64,000 nucleotides of DNA from Atriophallophorus winterbourni (Eukaryota > Platyhelminthes > Trematoda > Plagiorchiida > Microphallidae): positions 1-64,000 of the forward strand of contig JACCGJ010000337.1 in the NCBI GenBank assembly GCA_013407085.1, read 5' to 3'. Positions within the stretch are counted from its first letter, which is position 1, and every line of letters starts with the position of its first letter. Under the pieces are notes generated by a model. The model made no database searches. It saw only the letters and a program-made list of their open reading frames with translations, and was not told where the DNA came from. Both the position numbers and the translations under genes were made by a program. Below, in pieces: positions 37,201 to 45,329 of this stretch.

Positions 37201-40200
37201 GACCCACAAAAATATAAGAAAATAGCAGTGAGACTACAGTATGTTTTAGCTCAGTACCACCGGTATGGAACCCAATCGGGAAGAGACGGGTCGGACGCCC
37301 AAGGCTATCTTGGAAGCGCTCGTGTGAAGAGTAAATCCGCAAGTGTGGACTTAACTGTAACGACATCAAACTGGCTGCTATGGACAGACCAAACTGGAGA
37401 CAAGTTGCCGGGGCCCTATGTTCCTCCAGGAACTCAAGGGATTAAGTCATTAAGTCACCAGCGGCAAATGATTTTAGCAAGGTGTTAGCTGAGCAGTGAG
37501 GAAATACTGAACAGATAAACACCGGTATGTATGAAATCCCACGCCTGATCCAGGCAGTGCCGCAGGGTTAAAGACTGCATATGGGTTACGACAATATTAG
37601 GTTGCCCAAACATATAACAAAGGAACGACGGAACAGTAAGCTTCAACGAATCGAATAATACGCAGTAACGTTTAGAAATTGAACGAGCTGCAATCATAGC
37701 CAATCCAGAAGTTCGTATTTCGATCTCGGTAAAATATGCCATCAGAAGATGTATGTATTGTACTTGGTAAAAAGTTTGGATTTCATGTCTAATACAAATT
37801 TAAAATCGAGAGCAACATCAGTCTCACCGTATCGAAGTAAACTCTACGAAAATTTCGAGCGACCGAAGGACCCGTTTGCCGGCGCGAAGCATGGTTGGAT
37901 GCGTCCGCTTCAGGAACACTTTCATCTTCATCAGAATCAGGTCTCACAAAAGCGCGAACACGCGGGCGAAAATCTATGGATCGATGACGACCTATAAAGA
38001 AATACTCGAATCAGAGCATGATGGCTGACAGAAATAAAGTGTAATTGACATGATGTTATGAACGGACCACAAAATTACGATTGTTAGGATGTGGGTTTAA
38101 CAATTAAATTTCACACGTTGTGATTGCCAGCTGATAGTTTTTAAACAATTCGTGACCGATGTTGTGATGAAACCGTTTGCTCGCAGTATATGGTATGGTA
38201 TGAAAGCACAAGCCAGGTCCAGGCAAGGTGCCGCACTGTCAGAGACTGCACATGGGCTCGCAGTAGCACCATGTATGTGTGTGTATATGTATAAAATAAT
38301 GATTCGGGAACCAGGTAACTTGTTGCAAAAGCACAGACCGCATTTGTGCTCCGATACTGTCAGGTTGTCAGCTTCTAGACATATAAGCAAAATATAATGA
38401 TGGTAGTAGGAAACTCGCTTGGTAAGACTCAGTTCGTTACCGTGGCATAATGTTGACTGCCCATTACAGAAGTATTACAGCAGTCTGATAATAAACATAC
38501 ACGAAACCTTACACGCAATCATTAAAAGTGCACAAAAAACTTTCTATCTTTAAAACAAATAGTATTGCTAAAGTATTGACACTTAGAATTATCAGGAAAA
38601 TTGAGCAGAAGCCTAAGTTAAAGAGAAGTAAGCAAGAACTAGTGCAGTCCGAACTCAATTTACCTTGACCAAAACAAAAAAGTATAATATAGAGACGTCA
38701 TTAATGTTTCATTCAACGCGTGGTCATCGTCACCGTTAAGGACAGCATAACATGGGTAGCATGTACCGGATGCTAAACTGCAACAAAACTATGAAAACAC
38801 GCTTAAGGAGTAATACAAAGGCAGAAAATCATACATGCTCATATATGCTAATTGACAGCAATAAATACTAGAGCATCAGTTTTTTTATTATCAAGAATTT
38901 TGGACTAAAGGATCAATGATTCGCTTCGGGTTCCGTGGCACAATAAACATCTTGAGTAAAGGAAAATTGAAGTTGCCCGAGGATCCGTTCGTCTACAAAA
39001 GCCTAGATAGTGACGCGTGTGACAACTCCTTCTGCCCTGTAGGTTGCACTTAGGTGTACTAGGGTTAAATAGATGTACTAGAACAGACGCCGAATGGTGT
39101 TCGGAACATCACTTTGATAATGTTTTAAAGAAAATTAATGAGCATGTAACAAAGCTACTTTCAGCTCCTGAAACGGCGTTCTTGCGACGCAAAGCGCAGT
39201 TGGCTCTCTCTGCGATTAGGGTGAAAAGAAATTTTAATACAGGATGTTAGAATGTAAGGTCACTGCTGGATGTAAGTAGTCAAGGCAGTACGATGAGCTC
39301 TTTGCAAGACTATCGGGTAGATGTTGCTTGTCTTCCTGAGGTACGTCTACCGGGGCACGTATTCAAACCGATTAAAATCCCCGGAGTCGATTCTACAAAT
39401 TGACTCTTTCATTGTGGGTATGAAGGTGCATCTGGTAGGTAGGTAGGAAAGCACAAGCCTGATCCAGGCAAAGTGCTGCACAGTGACAGACTGCACGTGG
39501 GCTAAGATACTGTTCGGTTGCCCAGGCCTCGACAGATATGAGGAGGAAAAACGAACCCTAACTGTTCTCCTGTCTAGACCTGGCAAGATCACAGTCCGAA
39601 AACAACCGACTATCACCACAAAACCCAATTCAATAGTGCATTGGCCATTGCGCACAAAAACTTAGTCGCCTGACCTGTTGAATACAACAGAGCGGGTAAG
39701 CGAAAACAAACTACCGCAGGCCCCGTTAATTAAACCATTTCTGATCCTATCCCTTCCACTCTAAGCAAGTCTGCGTCTCTCAATCCCAGCCTTGGAAATA
39801 GCCGCATTTAATATGTTGGAACATTCTTTATTCGTAAATTCACAGATCACTTTTTAAAACCATTGACCTCTGCTCACATCGGAGACCTGAAGTCAGAGCC
39901 CTTTTTGTGCGGCTGGCTCCATGGGTGGATTAGCCAGCTTCATTGATGTCTCGGATCGCATTGAGACATCATCATGAAGTTTCTTGGGGATAGTGTACAA
40001 GTGATGTCCCCAGTACCACTTGGTGTTTGTTCGAGTACACCTCTCTAGCCTTTGCACAGCCAAGTGCAACCTACAAGGCAGCAGGGAATTGGCAGATAAA
40101 CGCGCTGTGCGCCAGTTATCTACCTACGGGGCTACTCTCCGGATTTTTCCTCGGGGTTTTTTCCCGAAGCCTTTCCCGCAATCGGGTGACCCACAAGGCA

Positions 40201-41742
40201 GTGGGGGGTTGGAGTCAGGGTTTTCCTTCCCCTAGATGGATTGCCAGTAGCTGACGAGCTCCATCTGCCCGGAGCAAACTGGTTTTAAGGCGCCTTCGCC
40301 CCTTCTCCTGTCAGTAAGAGCAGTTGGCTCTTACCTTAGATAGTTTAACTGTTGAAGTTTGCTGTTTATCAGAAACAGCCTTATATGATCCGTCGTGATT
40401 ACGGAACTTACTACTCCGAACCTTTCGACCAGCTACTTTTTGCGCGGCTCCGGTGATTATGTAGCTGCCGCTTCAGGATAAGCGGGTGTTCGTATAGTGC
40501 TGAATTCACGTGCCGAATCCTGCCTAACTGATGGGATTCCTTACGATAGCAGGGTGTGCAGTCAGACAAGCCAAACTCAAAATCTAATCAAAGATGCTTG
40601 TTTATTGTAGCAACTTACGCTACGACTAGCGCCAATTCCGACGACGAGAAGAACGCATTTTATGATTACCCATATGCTCTTTTGCGACGTGCTGGTGTAA
40701 TGCTGTCAATATTTTAGATATTCGATTGCGTAAGAACTTCGAGAGAAATCACCATGGGATCTAATATTCTATATACTCCTTCAAATTTTAAAGATTTGTA
40801 CATCGCACAAAACGACAGGCCTGCTTGTATTAGTAGGTAATCAAAAATTTGGTTGTAATAATTCGTAAAAAACTGTTTCACGGTTTAAAGCGCCTGCAAC
40901 CATCAAGAGCTAAGACCAAGAAACTGCATATTGATTAAGCAAAAAGAAGCATGAAACTCTTGGTTCCAAGGATAGGGTGTTAGTTTGAACAACCATTATT
41001 AGCCTCGAGTAGCGCGTTTTCTCTAAACTCATTCCTGTTGAAGCAGCGTCAGTTCTAAAGATCAGAGTACAGACGTTTTTATATTTCTCCCTGATAAACA
41101 TTTCTAGTTGAAATTACAAGCTGCAACCGTTTTAATTATTAAACATATCATTGCAGAATTCACGGATATCTAACATGTTCTATATTTTCCACCATCCGTA
41201 ATATTCGGGACGATGGTAATCTACGCCAGACGCAGAAGATCTCATGGAGAAGTTGGTACTGCTTTTGTTCGAATATTGTAAGGTATAACTCGAGTTGTCT
41301 ATTATTCATTTCATCGAAGAGGACAGTATATAAAGATTTGGTAGCTCGTTTTATTTAAGCTCACAATACGCCGTACAGGTTACCCATAATGGCTCTTCAG
41401 AATGATCGTTTTGCACAACGTATGTGGTTAAAAAAATAAAGCATTATGTTATTGCGTTCGTGATCAAGCTAACAATTAATCATTTCAAAAGTAAAAAAAG
41501 AAATTCACTAACGTATAATAGGTTCATTCGGAACTAGTTGTTCAGTTCGTTGCGGAATCGGGCTGCGGCATTCATTTGAAGAATTCGTACGATCCATGTA
41601 CATACTGACAGCCATATCCAAATTGTTATTACACGCAGAAAGAAATGACAAGGCCGTATCATCATCAGCCCCTGAAACGATGAAAACCAATAACAAAAAT
41701 ACCTGTGACCTGCTTAAAATTTTCAATCAATTCAGAAGACAT
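22124..41742 (-). CDS. UBXN7: UBXN7-type p97/VCP adaptor (UBA-UAS-UIM-UBX), complete, 10 coding exons
   Basis: The family links ubiquitylated and cullin-bound substrates to the p97 ATPase. Coding exons, 5' to 3' on the minus strand: 41742-41703, 41671-41513, 37991-37828, 33837-33685, 32168-32022, 29772-29622, 28113-27917, 24272-24138, 22762-22484, 22282-22124. The sum is 1584 nt, giving 527 aa (human about 489). All junctions are GT/AG and phases match throughout. Seen: UBA (aa 1-45), UAS thioredoxin-like domain (about 155-285, with LNRDVW), UIM (about 352-370, EEEQLELAIRASERE), UBX (about 452-527, ending DTVFIQER). The usual Phe-Pro-Arg p97 loop reads His-Pro-Arg here. Introns carry family A, LINE, MITE and palindromic insertions. 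Confidence 0.92.
22484..22762 (-). CDS. UBXN7: UBXN7 exon 9: acidic linker and start of UBX domain
   Basis: Acceptor TTTTCACAG, donor TTGACG/GTATGC, 93 codons, phase 0/0. VSDDDSESVLSTDSD is an acidic patch; LELVVRFPSGTRECLRLPTS is the first beta hairpin of the UBX fold. Confidence 0.9.
23078..23300 (+). repeat. Family A retroposon with (CATA)n tail
   Basis: Ends CTTGTGCTTTCATACATACATACATACAT; the tail touches the palindromic element that follows. Lies in a UBXN7 intron. Confidence 0.85.
23317..23501. mobile_element. Palindromic MITE with long inverted arms
   Basis: Two arms of about 75 nt are nearly perfect inverted copies: CGTATTTTTCGGACTATAAG...GAGCCTTAT and ATAAGGCTC...CTTATAGTCCGAAAAATACG. 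The 40-nt centre has a small palindrome (GTTCACAGTGTGAAC). Non-coding fold-back element in a UBXN7 intron. Confidence 0.85.
24138..24272 (-). CDS. UBXN7: UBXN7 exon 8: ubiquitin-interacting motif
   Basis: SEEEQLELAIRASEREQQ is a canonical UIM (acidic run, Leu, Ala-Ile, Ser). Acceptor ATCTATCTCTCGCTAG was chosen over a second AG 13 nt downstream because only the first gives the phase 0 that exon 7 requires. Donor ACCCAG/GTTTGT. Confidence 0.88.
24370..24772 (-). repeat. Family B MITE, diverged near-complete copy
   Basis: The minus strand reads GGTAACGTTT-like ends at both sides (24375 and 24715) and the shared block GTGAACACGGTCAAGGTCGG in the middle. More diverged than the 17071 copy. Confidence 0.65.
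25119..25178 (+). repeat. Family A retroposon fragment
   Basis: TGGACAACCTGATAGTATCT followed by a diverged tail. Old copy. Confidence 0.6.
25526..25715 (-). pseudogene. LINE ORF2 C-terminus (CR1/Jockey-like)
   Basis: Codes for LYALAPCMGTRGHPLKLAKR then FFSERVVNYWNRLPK, the standard end of CR1/Jockey-type ORF2 (TRGH-KL...FFS-RVVN-WN-LP). The frame is open only over this part. A family A copy abuts it on the high side. Confidence 0.75.
25712..26060 (+). repeat. Family A retroposon carrying a 106-bp insertion
   Basis: A full-length copy (starting GCGGATGTTAAATCGTGCAG, ending GCTTGTGCTTTC) interrupted after CACGTGCAGT by the element at 25895-26000. Confidence 0.85.
25895..26000. mobile_element. 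106-bp element with 10-bp inverted ends and 4-bp target duplication
   Basis: Begins TGTAGCAGAC and ends GTCTGCTACA, perfect inverted ends, flanked by CAGT on both sides (25891-25894, 26001-26004). Joining the flanks restores the uninterrupted family A sequence. TG...CA ends plus a 4-bp duplication also fit a solo LTR; the gypsy LTRs at 43 kb begin TGTAACAAC and end CTACTACA. Non-coding. Confidence 0.85.
26112..27842 (+). mobile_element. RTE-like LINE, internally deleted
   Basis: The first 340 nt are family C sequence (5' region). Reverse transcriptase remains follow: LRIIIEQSIEWQ, FVAV-type core GVRQGCLLSPMIFLLVID at about 26950-27000, then the C-terminal part with LYGSETWRVTA and RKWRWVGHTLRKP. 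The endonuclease is absent and the catalytic YADD region is frameshifted. Ends GGGATTAAGTCAATAAA. Sits in the UBXN7 intron after exon 7. Confidence 0.82.
27339..27839 (+). pseudogene. LINE reverse transcriptase C-terminal ORF
   Basis: 166 residues, the longest intact piece of the LINE: SKRTKLRIFRSNVKSVLLYG, ETWRVT, then GRPRLSW and the WRQVAEALCSSRN end typical of RTE-clade ORFs. Not a host gene. Confidence 0.85.
27917..28113 (-). CDS. UBXN7: UBXN7 exon 7: end of UAS and Ser/Pro linker
   Basis: Acceptor TTTTTCTTTCTTTTTAG, donor CAACG/GTAAAA. The split Leu codon plus SDFLRHSPTPQ continues the UAS domain (human VTGFLGEHG). The rest is Ser/Asp/Arg linker. The exon lies only about 75 nt from the 3' end of an RTE-like LINE in the next intron. 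Confidence 0.88.
28222..28273 (-). repeat. Tail-only LINE copy with (TA)n
   Basis: ATATATATTTACACAATCATTTAAAAATGAAAAGTGCCA is shared with 61700-61755, the 3' end of the LINE at 61742-62690. Only about 45 nt of element are kept here, a dead-on-arrival 5'-truncated insertion. Confidence 0.75.
28274..28488 (-). repeat. Family A retroposon, near full length
   Basis: Directly abuts the LINE tail at 28222; ATATGAAAGCACAAGCCTGA to CATCCGTGCAC. Confidence 0.85.
28984..29166 (+). repeat. Family A retroposon, diverged
   Basis: TGCAAAGTACTGCGCAGATA to CAGGCTTGTGATTTCATAC, with internal losses (GAATTGGCAACCTGAC). Confidence 0.75.
29622..29772 (-). CDS. UBXN7: UBXN7 exon 6: UAS C-terminal half
   Basis: Acceptor CCCCGCTTTACCTCAG, donor AAGTCT/GTGAGT. 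FAIHDPNNGELKRMW aligns with the family's VSILDPRTGQKLVEW. Phase 0 start, phase 1 end. Confidence 0.9.
29773..32021 (-). other. UBXN7: UBXN7 intron 5 (2.2 kb)
   Basis: No exon or known repeat identified. A 255-nt plus-strand open frame at 31216-31479 has no recognisable domain. Sequence around 30027-30800 is unusually rich in open frames on both strands and may be an old unclassified repeat. Confidence 0.5.
32022..32168 (-). CDS. UBXN7: UBXN7 exon 5: UAS core
   Basis: Acceptor TCTATTCCTTGTAG, donor GTCCAG/GTACGG, 49 codons, phase 0/0. SWLLCSVHDEACFDSHILNR followed by DVW matches the family's WLL-N-Q...LNRDVW core. The human segment ends FIFWQ; here it is FVFVQ. Confidence 0.92.
32169..33684 (-). 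other. UBXN7: UBXN7 intron 4 (1.5 kb)
   Basis: Holds a GC-richer island (about 32560-33160) with a 154-codon plus-strand frame from 32631. I recognise no domain in it and do not call a gene; a degraded mobile element is possible. Confidence 0.45.
33685..33837 (-). CDS. UBXN7: UBXN7 exon 4: linker and start of UAS domain
   Basis: Acceptor CCGTCTCTATGCAG, donor AAAAT/GTGAGT, phase 0 at both ends. It ends with LLRQLFQPPKEVLFQGSFQN, aligning with the family's LF-PP-x-LM-x-GSFE at the start of the UAS fold. Confidence 0.88.
34018..34069 (+). repeat. Family A retroposon, 52-bp truncated copy with target duplication
   Basis: GTCTCTTACTGTGCGGCAC to TTTCATGTCAT, flanked by ACTTTCGCA at 34009-34017 and 34070-34078. 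Confidence 0.85.
34366..34402 (+). repeat. (CA)n microsatellite
   Basis: An impure CA run beginning near CATACATACACACACACG, in the UBXN7 intron after exon 3. Confidence 0.9.
35430..35950 (+). pseudogene. Possible LINE endonuclease remnant
   Basis: Broken frames give STTVYAPT, then a stretch resembling the GDFNA-x-VG region (KTTKLGQMDLET), with stops between. Too decayed for certainty. Confidence 0.35.
36551..36640 (-). mobile_element. Family A retroposon, 90-bp truncated copy with 11-bp target duplication
   Basis: TATGGTATGGTATGAAAGC to CTGTCAGGTTGCCC, flanked by AAACGAAGTGG at 36540-36550 and 36641-36651. Proves insertion by target-primed retroposition with 5' truncation. Confidence 0.92.
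37128..37517 (-). repeat. Family A retroposon split by a LINE tail
   Basis: Outer parts 37128-37262 and about 37457-37517 (ending in the diverged ...TTTTAGCAAGGTGTTAGC block) are collinear with the family A consensus. Confidence 0.75.
37264..37456 (+). mobile_element. 5'-truncated RTE-like LINE insertion
   Basis: GTATGGAACCCAATCGGGAA to GGGATTAAGTCATTAAGT is nearly identical to 27658-27842, with a few changes including an early stop. Tail is a tandem (ATTAAGTC)n repeat. Flanks CCACCG/CACCAG may be an imperfect target duplication. Confidence 0.88.
37525..37607 (-). repeat. Family A retroposon, 3' part
   Basis: GTATGTATGAAATCCCACGC to TTAGGTTGCCC; a second copy right behind the split one. Confidence 0.75.
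37828..37991 (-). CDS. UBXN7: UBXN7 exon 3: Arg/Asp-rich linker
   Basis: Acceptor ATTTCTTTATAG, donor GATACG/GTGAGA. Starts in phase 1 and ends in phase 0, fitting exons 2 and 4. RPDSDEDESVPEADAS is an acidic patch. No named domain; called by splice sites, phase and position. Confidence 0.75.
38189..38255 (-). repeat. Family A retroposon, 67-bp truncated copy with target duplication
   Basis: TATGGTATGAAAGCACAAGC to GCACATGG, flanked by GCTCGCAGTA at 38179-38188 and 38256-38265. An older, badly decayed family A trace follows at about 38330-38395 (GATACTGTCAGGTTGTCAGC). Confidence 0.85.
39044..39440 (+). pseudogene. LINE endonuclease N-terminal fragment
   Basis: After a 68-codon frame comes NVRSLLDV, YRVDVACLPEVRLPG and KIPGVDS, the start of the APE-type endonuclease of trematode LINEs (NVR-L...VDI-CL-E-RLP). 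A stop falls at about 39250. A family A copy ends it at 39446. Confidence 0.7.
39446..39545 (-). repeat. Family A retroposon, 5'-truncated
   Basis: (TAGG)n-like tail, then AAAGCACAAGCCTGATCCAG to GACAGATATGAGG. The tail variant differs from the usual (CATA)n. Confidence 0.8.
39905..40320 (-). repeat. Family C GC-rich repeat, copy 3
   Basis: The minus strand reads GACAGGAGAAGGGGCGAAGG to GCCGCACAAAAAGG and follows the 6868-7395 copy throughout. Lies between two plus-strand LINE endonuclease pieces. Confidence 0.75.
40330..40720 (+). pseudogene. LINE endonuclease fragment
   Basis: With small frameshifts it reads LDSLTVEVCCLSETALYD, GVRIVLNSRAE, SRVCSVR and FIVATYAPTSANSDDEKNAF. The YAPT motif and CLSET belong to the endonuclease core of RTE-like LINEs. 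Confidence 0.7.
41513..41671 (-). CDS. UBXN7: UBXN7 exon 2: UBA helices 2-3 and linker
   Basis: Acceptor TTCATCGTTTCAG, donor ATAC/GTTAGT. FLSACNNNLDMAVSMYMD is nearly identical in pattern to the human UBA segment, and SPIPQRTEQLV matches the conserved API-PQKQE-LV linker. Phase 1 at both ends. Confidence 0.92.
41703..41742 (-). CDS. UBXN7: UBXN7 exon 1: start and UBA helix 1
   Basis: 40 nt coding for MSSELIENFKQVTG (the last Gly is split across the junction). It matches the start of the UBA domain. The ATG is the only one that joins in frame to exon 2. The following intron (41702-41672) is only 31 nt, GTATTT to TTTCAG. Confidence 0.85.
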
Positions 41743-43019
41743 TTTAAAGCCAAGAGAACATTCAATGGTCTTAATCACAGTAAAATTAGCTTGAGGTTAA
41801 AATAACGCGTTCAAATTATTTCTGAACAATAATTGGTGCAACCCAAGGTCATGCCAAAAATCCTGCAACAGTTCAGTTCAGTTAGGTTCAGTTTGCACAG
41901 GACAGTATGTGGCTAACGAGCCAACCGAGCTTCCAGAATTTTTTTGGTTGAAAGCTTTAGAGAAGTACTCACCACTGCCAAAACGTTTTTTCTTTTTGTC
42001 TATTTGAAATCTTCGACGATCACGACGCCAAGAGATTATCCGGATTGTATTTAGGAAGCACCGGGCTATGACCTATGGTGGAAAAAGAAAAGCAGTTTTT
42101 ATACACCAGCACATTGCTTGTTAGCCGGCAAGCACTTGTGAGCGGCATCTATTCCTAATCGGCAGCATAGTCCAGAAGAACATCAGATAAATAAATCCTA
42201 GCAAGTGTTGCGCAACTAACCAGTGTTTTCAGGCAGTTTATTATCCACGAGTTGCTGGAAAATATTGACGATTTTGCTGCAATATCCTCATCCACAAGCG
42301 CATTGGAAAAGTTAACAACTATCGTTGAGAACGTAAATCCTTCTTTTCAGAGGATTGTTTTCCGCCTTTGAAGCTGTAGAACATGGTCACATGTACTTGT
42401 GCTTGTTGCACTTGAGTAATTTCTTTCGTACTTTGTTTATTTCTCCTTCTGCTTCGACAACAGAAAGTCGATTATTACATTTGAAAACTAAACACAGTTT
42501 TCTGAGCTTCTGTTTCGTTCTACCATTGTTCTTTTATCGTATACTTATGGCTACCTGCTATGCATTTCAGCCCGACTCGGTAGGCTTCGAGCAATATATA
42601 TATAGTTTTGAATTGAAATTATTATTTTGCACAGATATTACCATATTACACTCCACCTGACGGTCCGTGAGTTCTATCCGACTTCCTTACATTCAGTAAC
42701 GTATCCAACACAAATCGGTGAGCCCAAATATTGTACATCAGTTAAGTGAACTACAAATTTGCAGGCAAAGTATTTTGTGAATCACTCACATTCCATTTTC
42801 CCTAAGAACACTTATCACGTTTATGATGAACATAAAATCAAATTTTCCCTGATGACACAATTCACACTATACTTAAACGAAATAACAATCCCGTCCTTTA
42901 ACGTTTCAAATGTTTGGTTTTCACAACTGGAATGCATATTCCCTCTAAACCGCATTACATCGCAAAAACATATATGTTATACACGTTGGCCTGTTTGCCA
43001 TCAACCTTCATGATGATGT
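41743..43019. other. 5' flank of UBXN7
   Basis: The presumed promoter or 5' UTR region of UBXN7, AT-rich. A donor-like CAGTG/GTGAGT near 41970 and a second open stretch near 42250 were noted but not called. At about 42697-42715 a CGGTGAGCCC motif marks an old gypsy LTR/primer-binding-site remnant. Confidence 0.5.
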
Positions 43020-43204
43020 TGTAACAACATTGTTTTACTGAACATAACAATTGATCTTGATAAGACACTTTCCGATGATTCGTGTTCCGTGATTGCTACC
43101 CCGTACCTCCGTGCACCCTTTTTTCTTATGCGATAAACCTTTCATCTCCTGTGCCTTTACTGCAACATTCTTGGGGACATTATTGTAGTGGTCAGTCTAC
43201 TACA
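43020..43204 (+). repeat. 5' LTR of the deleted gypsy element
   Basis: Starts TGTAACAACATTG, ends GTCAGTCTACTACA. Collinear with 44736-44919 with scattered changes, so the insertion is not recent. Confidence 0.88.
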
Positions 43205-43519
43205 AATTGGTGAGCCCGACGTGATGCATGAATCCTTCGTGTACTACAATTAGTAAGCCCAATATCCACACACAATTCGAGATTTTTCCGGTACGTCTTT
43301 TCCCGATTTACATCGGCGTTATTTCAGAATACTTTTTTACCTCCTTTGACACGTTTTACATCAAAACGTCATATGTATCACATAACTACACTTGTTGATC
43401 AATTCACAGGTCGGGTTAGAACACAATAAACAGGGCAGACAGTTTACTTTGTTTACTGCTTGTAAGCCACCCGTACATCAAACAAAGGATAGTCGGGTAG
43501 GTACTCTCCTAGAGAGACT

Positions 43520-43915
43520 ATGCACCAGGATTTTGTCAGTCATTTTACGACTGACATACGATATATCTTAGGTGCCACAATCCCTATCTCTACAACGTGT
43601 GTGATAGATTTGCCACACTCTCTCGACCTCAGCGAAATCGCTGCAGTGCAAGCTACCGATGCCGGCGTCGCACAGCTCTGGAACGCTTATTCTTTCACCA
43701 CACCTCTCCCTTTACCCGATGGCTTGGGCAATATCCTTTGCGACCTAACGCAAAGCGCTTTCCATCTACTTACCATGTCTGCTTTCAGACAGCGCATTAG
43801 TCACACCATACGCAATCTTTTCCATCCTGGCATTCGTGCTTGCGTTACGTTTGTTACGAAAAAAGTAGTATGCCAAAAGCCACTGGGTACGTTCAGCATG
43901 ACACTTTCATTGTAA
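43520..43915 (+). pseudogene. gypsy pol fragment (RNase H end to integrase linker)
   Basis: 131 codons open: QDFVSHFTTDIRYILG (RNase H end), then a Leu/Ala linker, then RNLFHPGIRACVTFV, the H in HPGI belonging to the integrase zinc region. Begins only about 300 nt after the 5' LTR, showing the deletion. Confidence 0.8.
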
Positions 43916-44735
43916 CCTCACCATATTTGATGATAACGCCGTGTACGTCAAGTATTTACCCACAATCCGCCATCTCCACAGTGAGTATGCGCCCCCAACC
44001 GCACATTTGCCAATTATGTAGCGGGTATTTAACACGTTATCGCTTGGTATATCGCGTACATGCTTTTTGTACCTCTTCACTATAACCCGGTCGTGAACAT
44101 AAACCCGTGCACCAGAGAGTTTTTTCTTCTCACTTCTCAGGTACACACGCCCCTCCCGCTCTGGAAACCGTGACACGCACCACCCCCGAATCGCCGACGC
44201 CTGTCGCCATCCTCCAGGTAGCCCCAACCATGAGCACACGCCGCTTAACACGAAACTTATCAGACAAGGTCCTTACCAGCCCGACGACACGCCACTCCGC
44301 TTTCTCCAGGCGAGTCCGTTCGCCATCGACCCCGGAAGTGCATGAACTCAGCACGGATTATGTTTTCGAAGATTCTGGTTCTTCGTTGTCAAGCCTACAG
44401 ATGTCCATACATCTGCTCCTACTGGGTTCATACTGAGACCATGTCAGACTAATGATTCCCGCTAGCAGCACGTTCTCCCCGTGTGATTCGGCTCCGGCAG
44501 CACGTTCACTCCATGTGAGACGTGACTTAGCTTAGTACTTATCGGTTTTCGTGTATCCTATCCTGGTCACCACCGACAGTCCACCCACGCAGATCAAGTG
44601 CCTTGGCTGACTTCGAAGTGACTGGTTGCTGAGAGACTATGTTCCATCCTGGAACGACCTGACACCGCTTGGCTAGTTCAATTGTTAATTCCTGTTCAGA
44701 AGTCTCCTCTGGCCAGACTTCCTGGAAGAGGGCTT

Positions 44736-44919
44736 TGTAACAACATTGTTTTACTGTAAATAACAATTGAACTTGATAAGAAACTTTCCGTTGATTCGTG
44801 TTCCAGGATTGCTAGCCTGTACCTTCGTGCACCCATCTGTCTACCGCGTAAACCTTTCATATCCTGTGCCTTTTCTGCAACATTCTTGTGGACATTATTG
44901 TAGTGGTCAGTCTAATACA
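44736..44919 (+). repeat. 3' LTR of the deleted gypsy element
   Basis: Preceded by the purine-poor GAAGAGGGCTT stretch that also precedes the LTR at 52127. Confidence 0.88.
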
Positions 44920-45329
44920 ATGTCATGAAAAATACCACTCAATCAATCAAGACCGGAATTACTGAGATTTATTCTCATACTGACGTGTTGGTGAACTTCG
45001 AAGAACATTTCGCGAGAATAGAATATTCTCTCGCTTCACACCCCATTCGCACAACTTGGGTATTTTAAAAACTGTGTTTCACTAAACTTAAAATCTTTGA
45101 CCTTGACACTTCTTCCGTTCAAAGGTGCTACGTGACTGATCTTCTGTACCGTTGTAAACATTTTGGCAACTGCAATAAAATCTTTACTGTCTTGTGTGTA
45201 TTCTCTTAACTTCGTGGGAAGTAACTAGAGTATTCAGTATACAACAAGCAACAACAACAAATTGGTGAGCCCTCTATGATACACGAATCATTTGTGTACT
45301 ATAATTTGGTGAGCCGTAGTTACACGCAT

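Larger units (their letters stand above)
43020..44919 (+). mobile_element. Ty3/gypsy LTR element, internally deleted, with target duplication
   Basis: Two LTRs (43020-43204 and 44736-44919, 185 and 184 bp, TGTAACAAC...TACA), flanked by ATGT on each side (43016-43019, 44920-44923). Behind the first LTR is the primer-binding site TTGGTGAGCCCGACGTGA. gag, protease and reverse transcriptase are missing; only the RNase H end, the integrase linker and the pol C-terminal region survive. CsRn1-like by PBS and protein pattern, an inference. Confidence 0.88.

Noticed and set aside
38256..38350. A supposed 90-bp insertion splitting a family A copy
   Set aside because: The copy is instead truncated and bounded by its own target duplication (GCTCGCAGTA); the later matching piece belongs to an older decayed copy.
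41970..42075. Possible extra 5' exon on the minus strand ending AGTG/GTGAGT
   Set aside because: Its phase fits UBXN7 exon 2, but its peptide does not resemble a UBA start, whereas 41742-41703 does.
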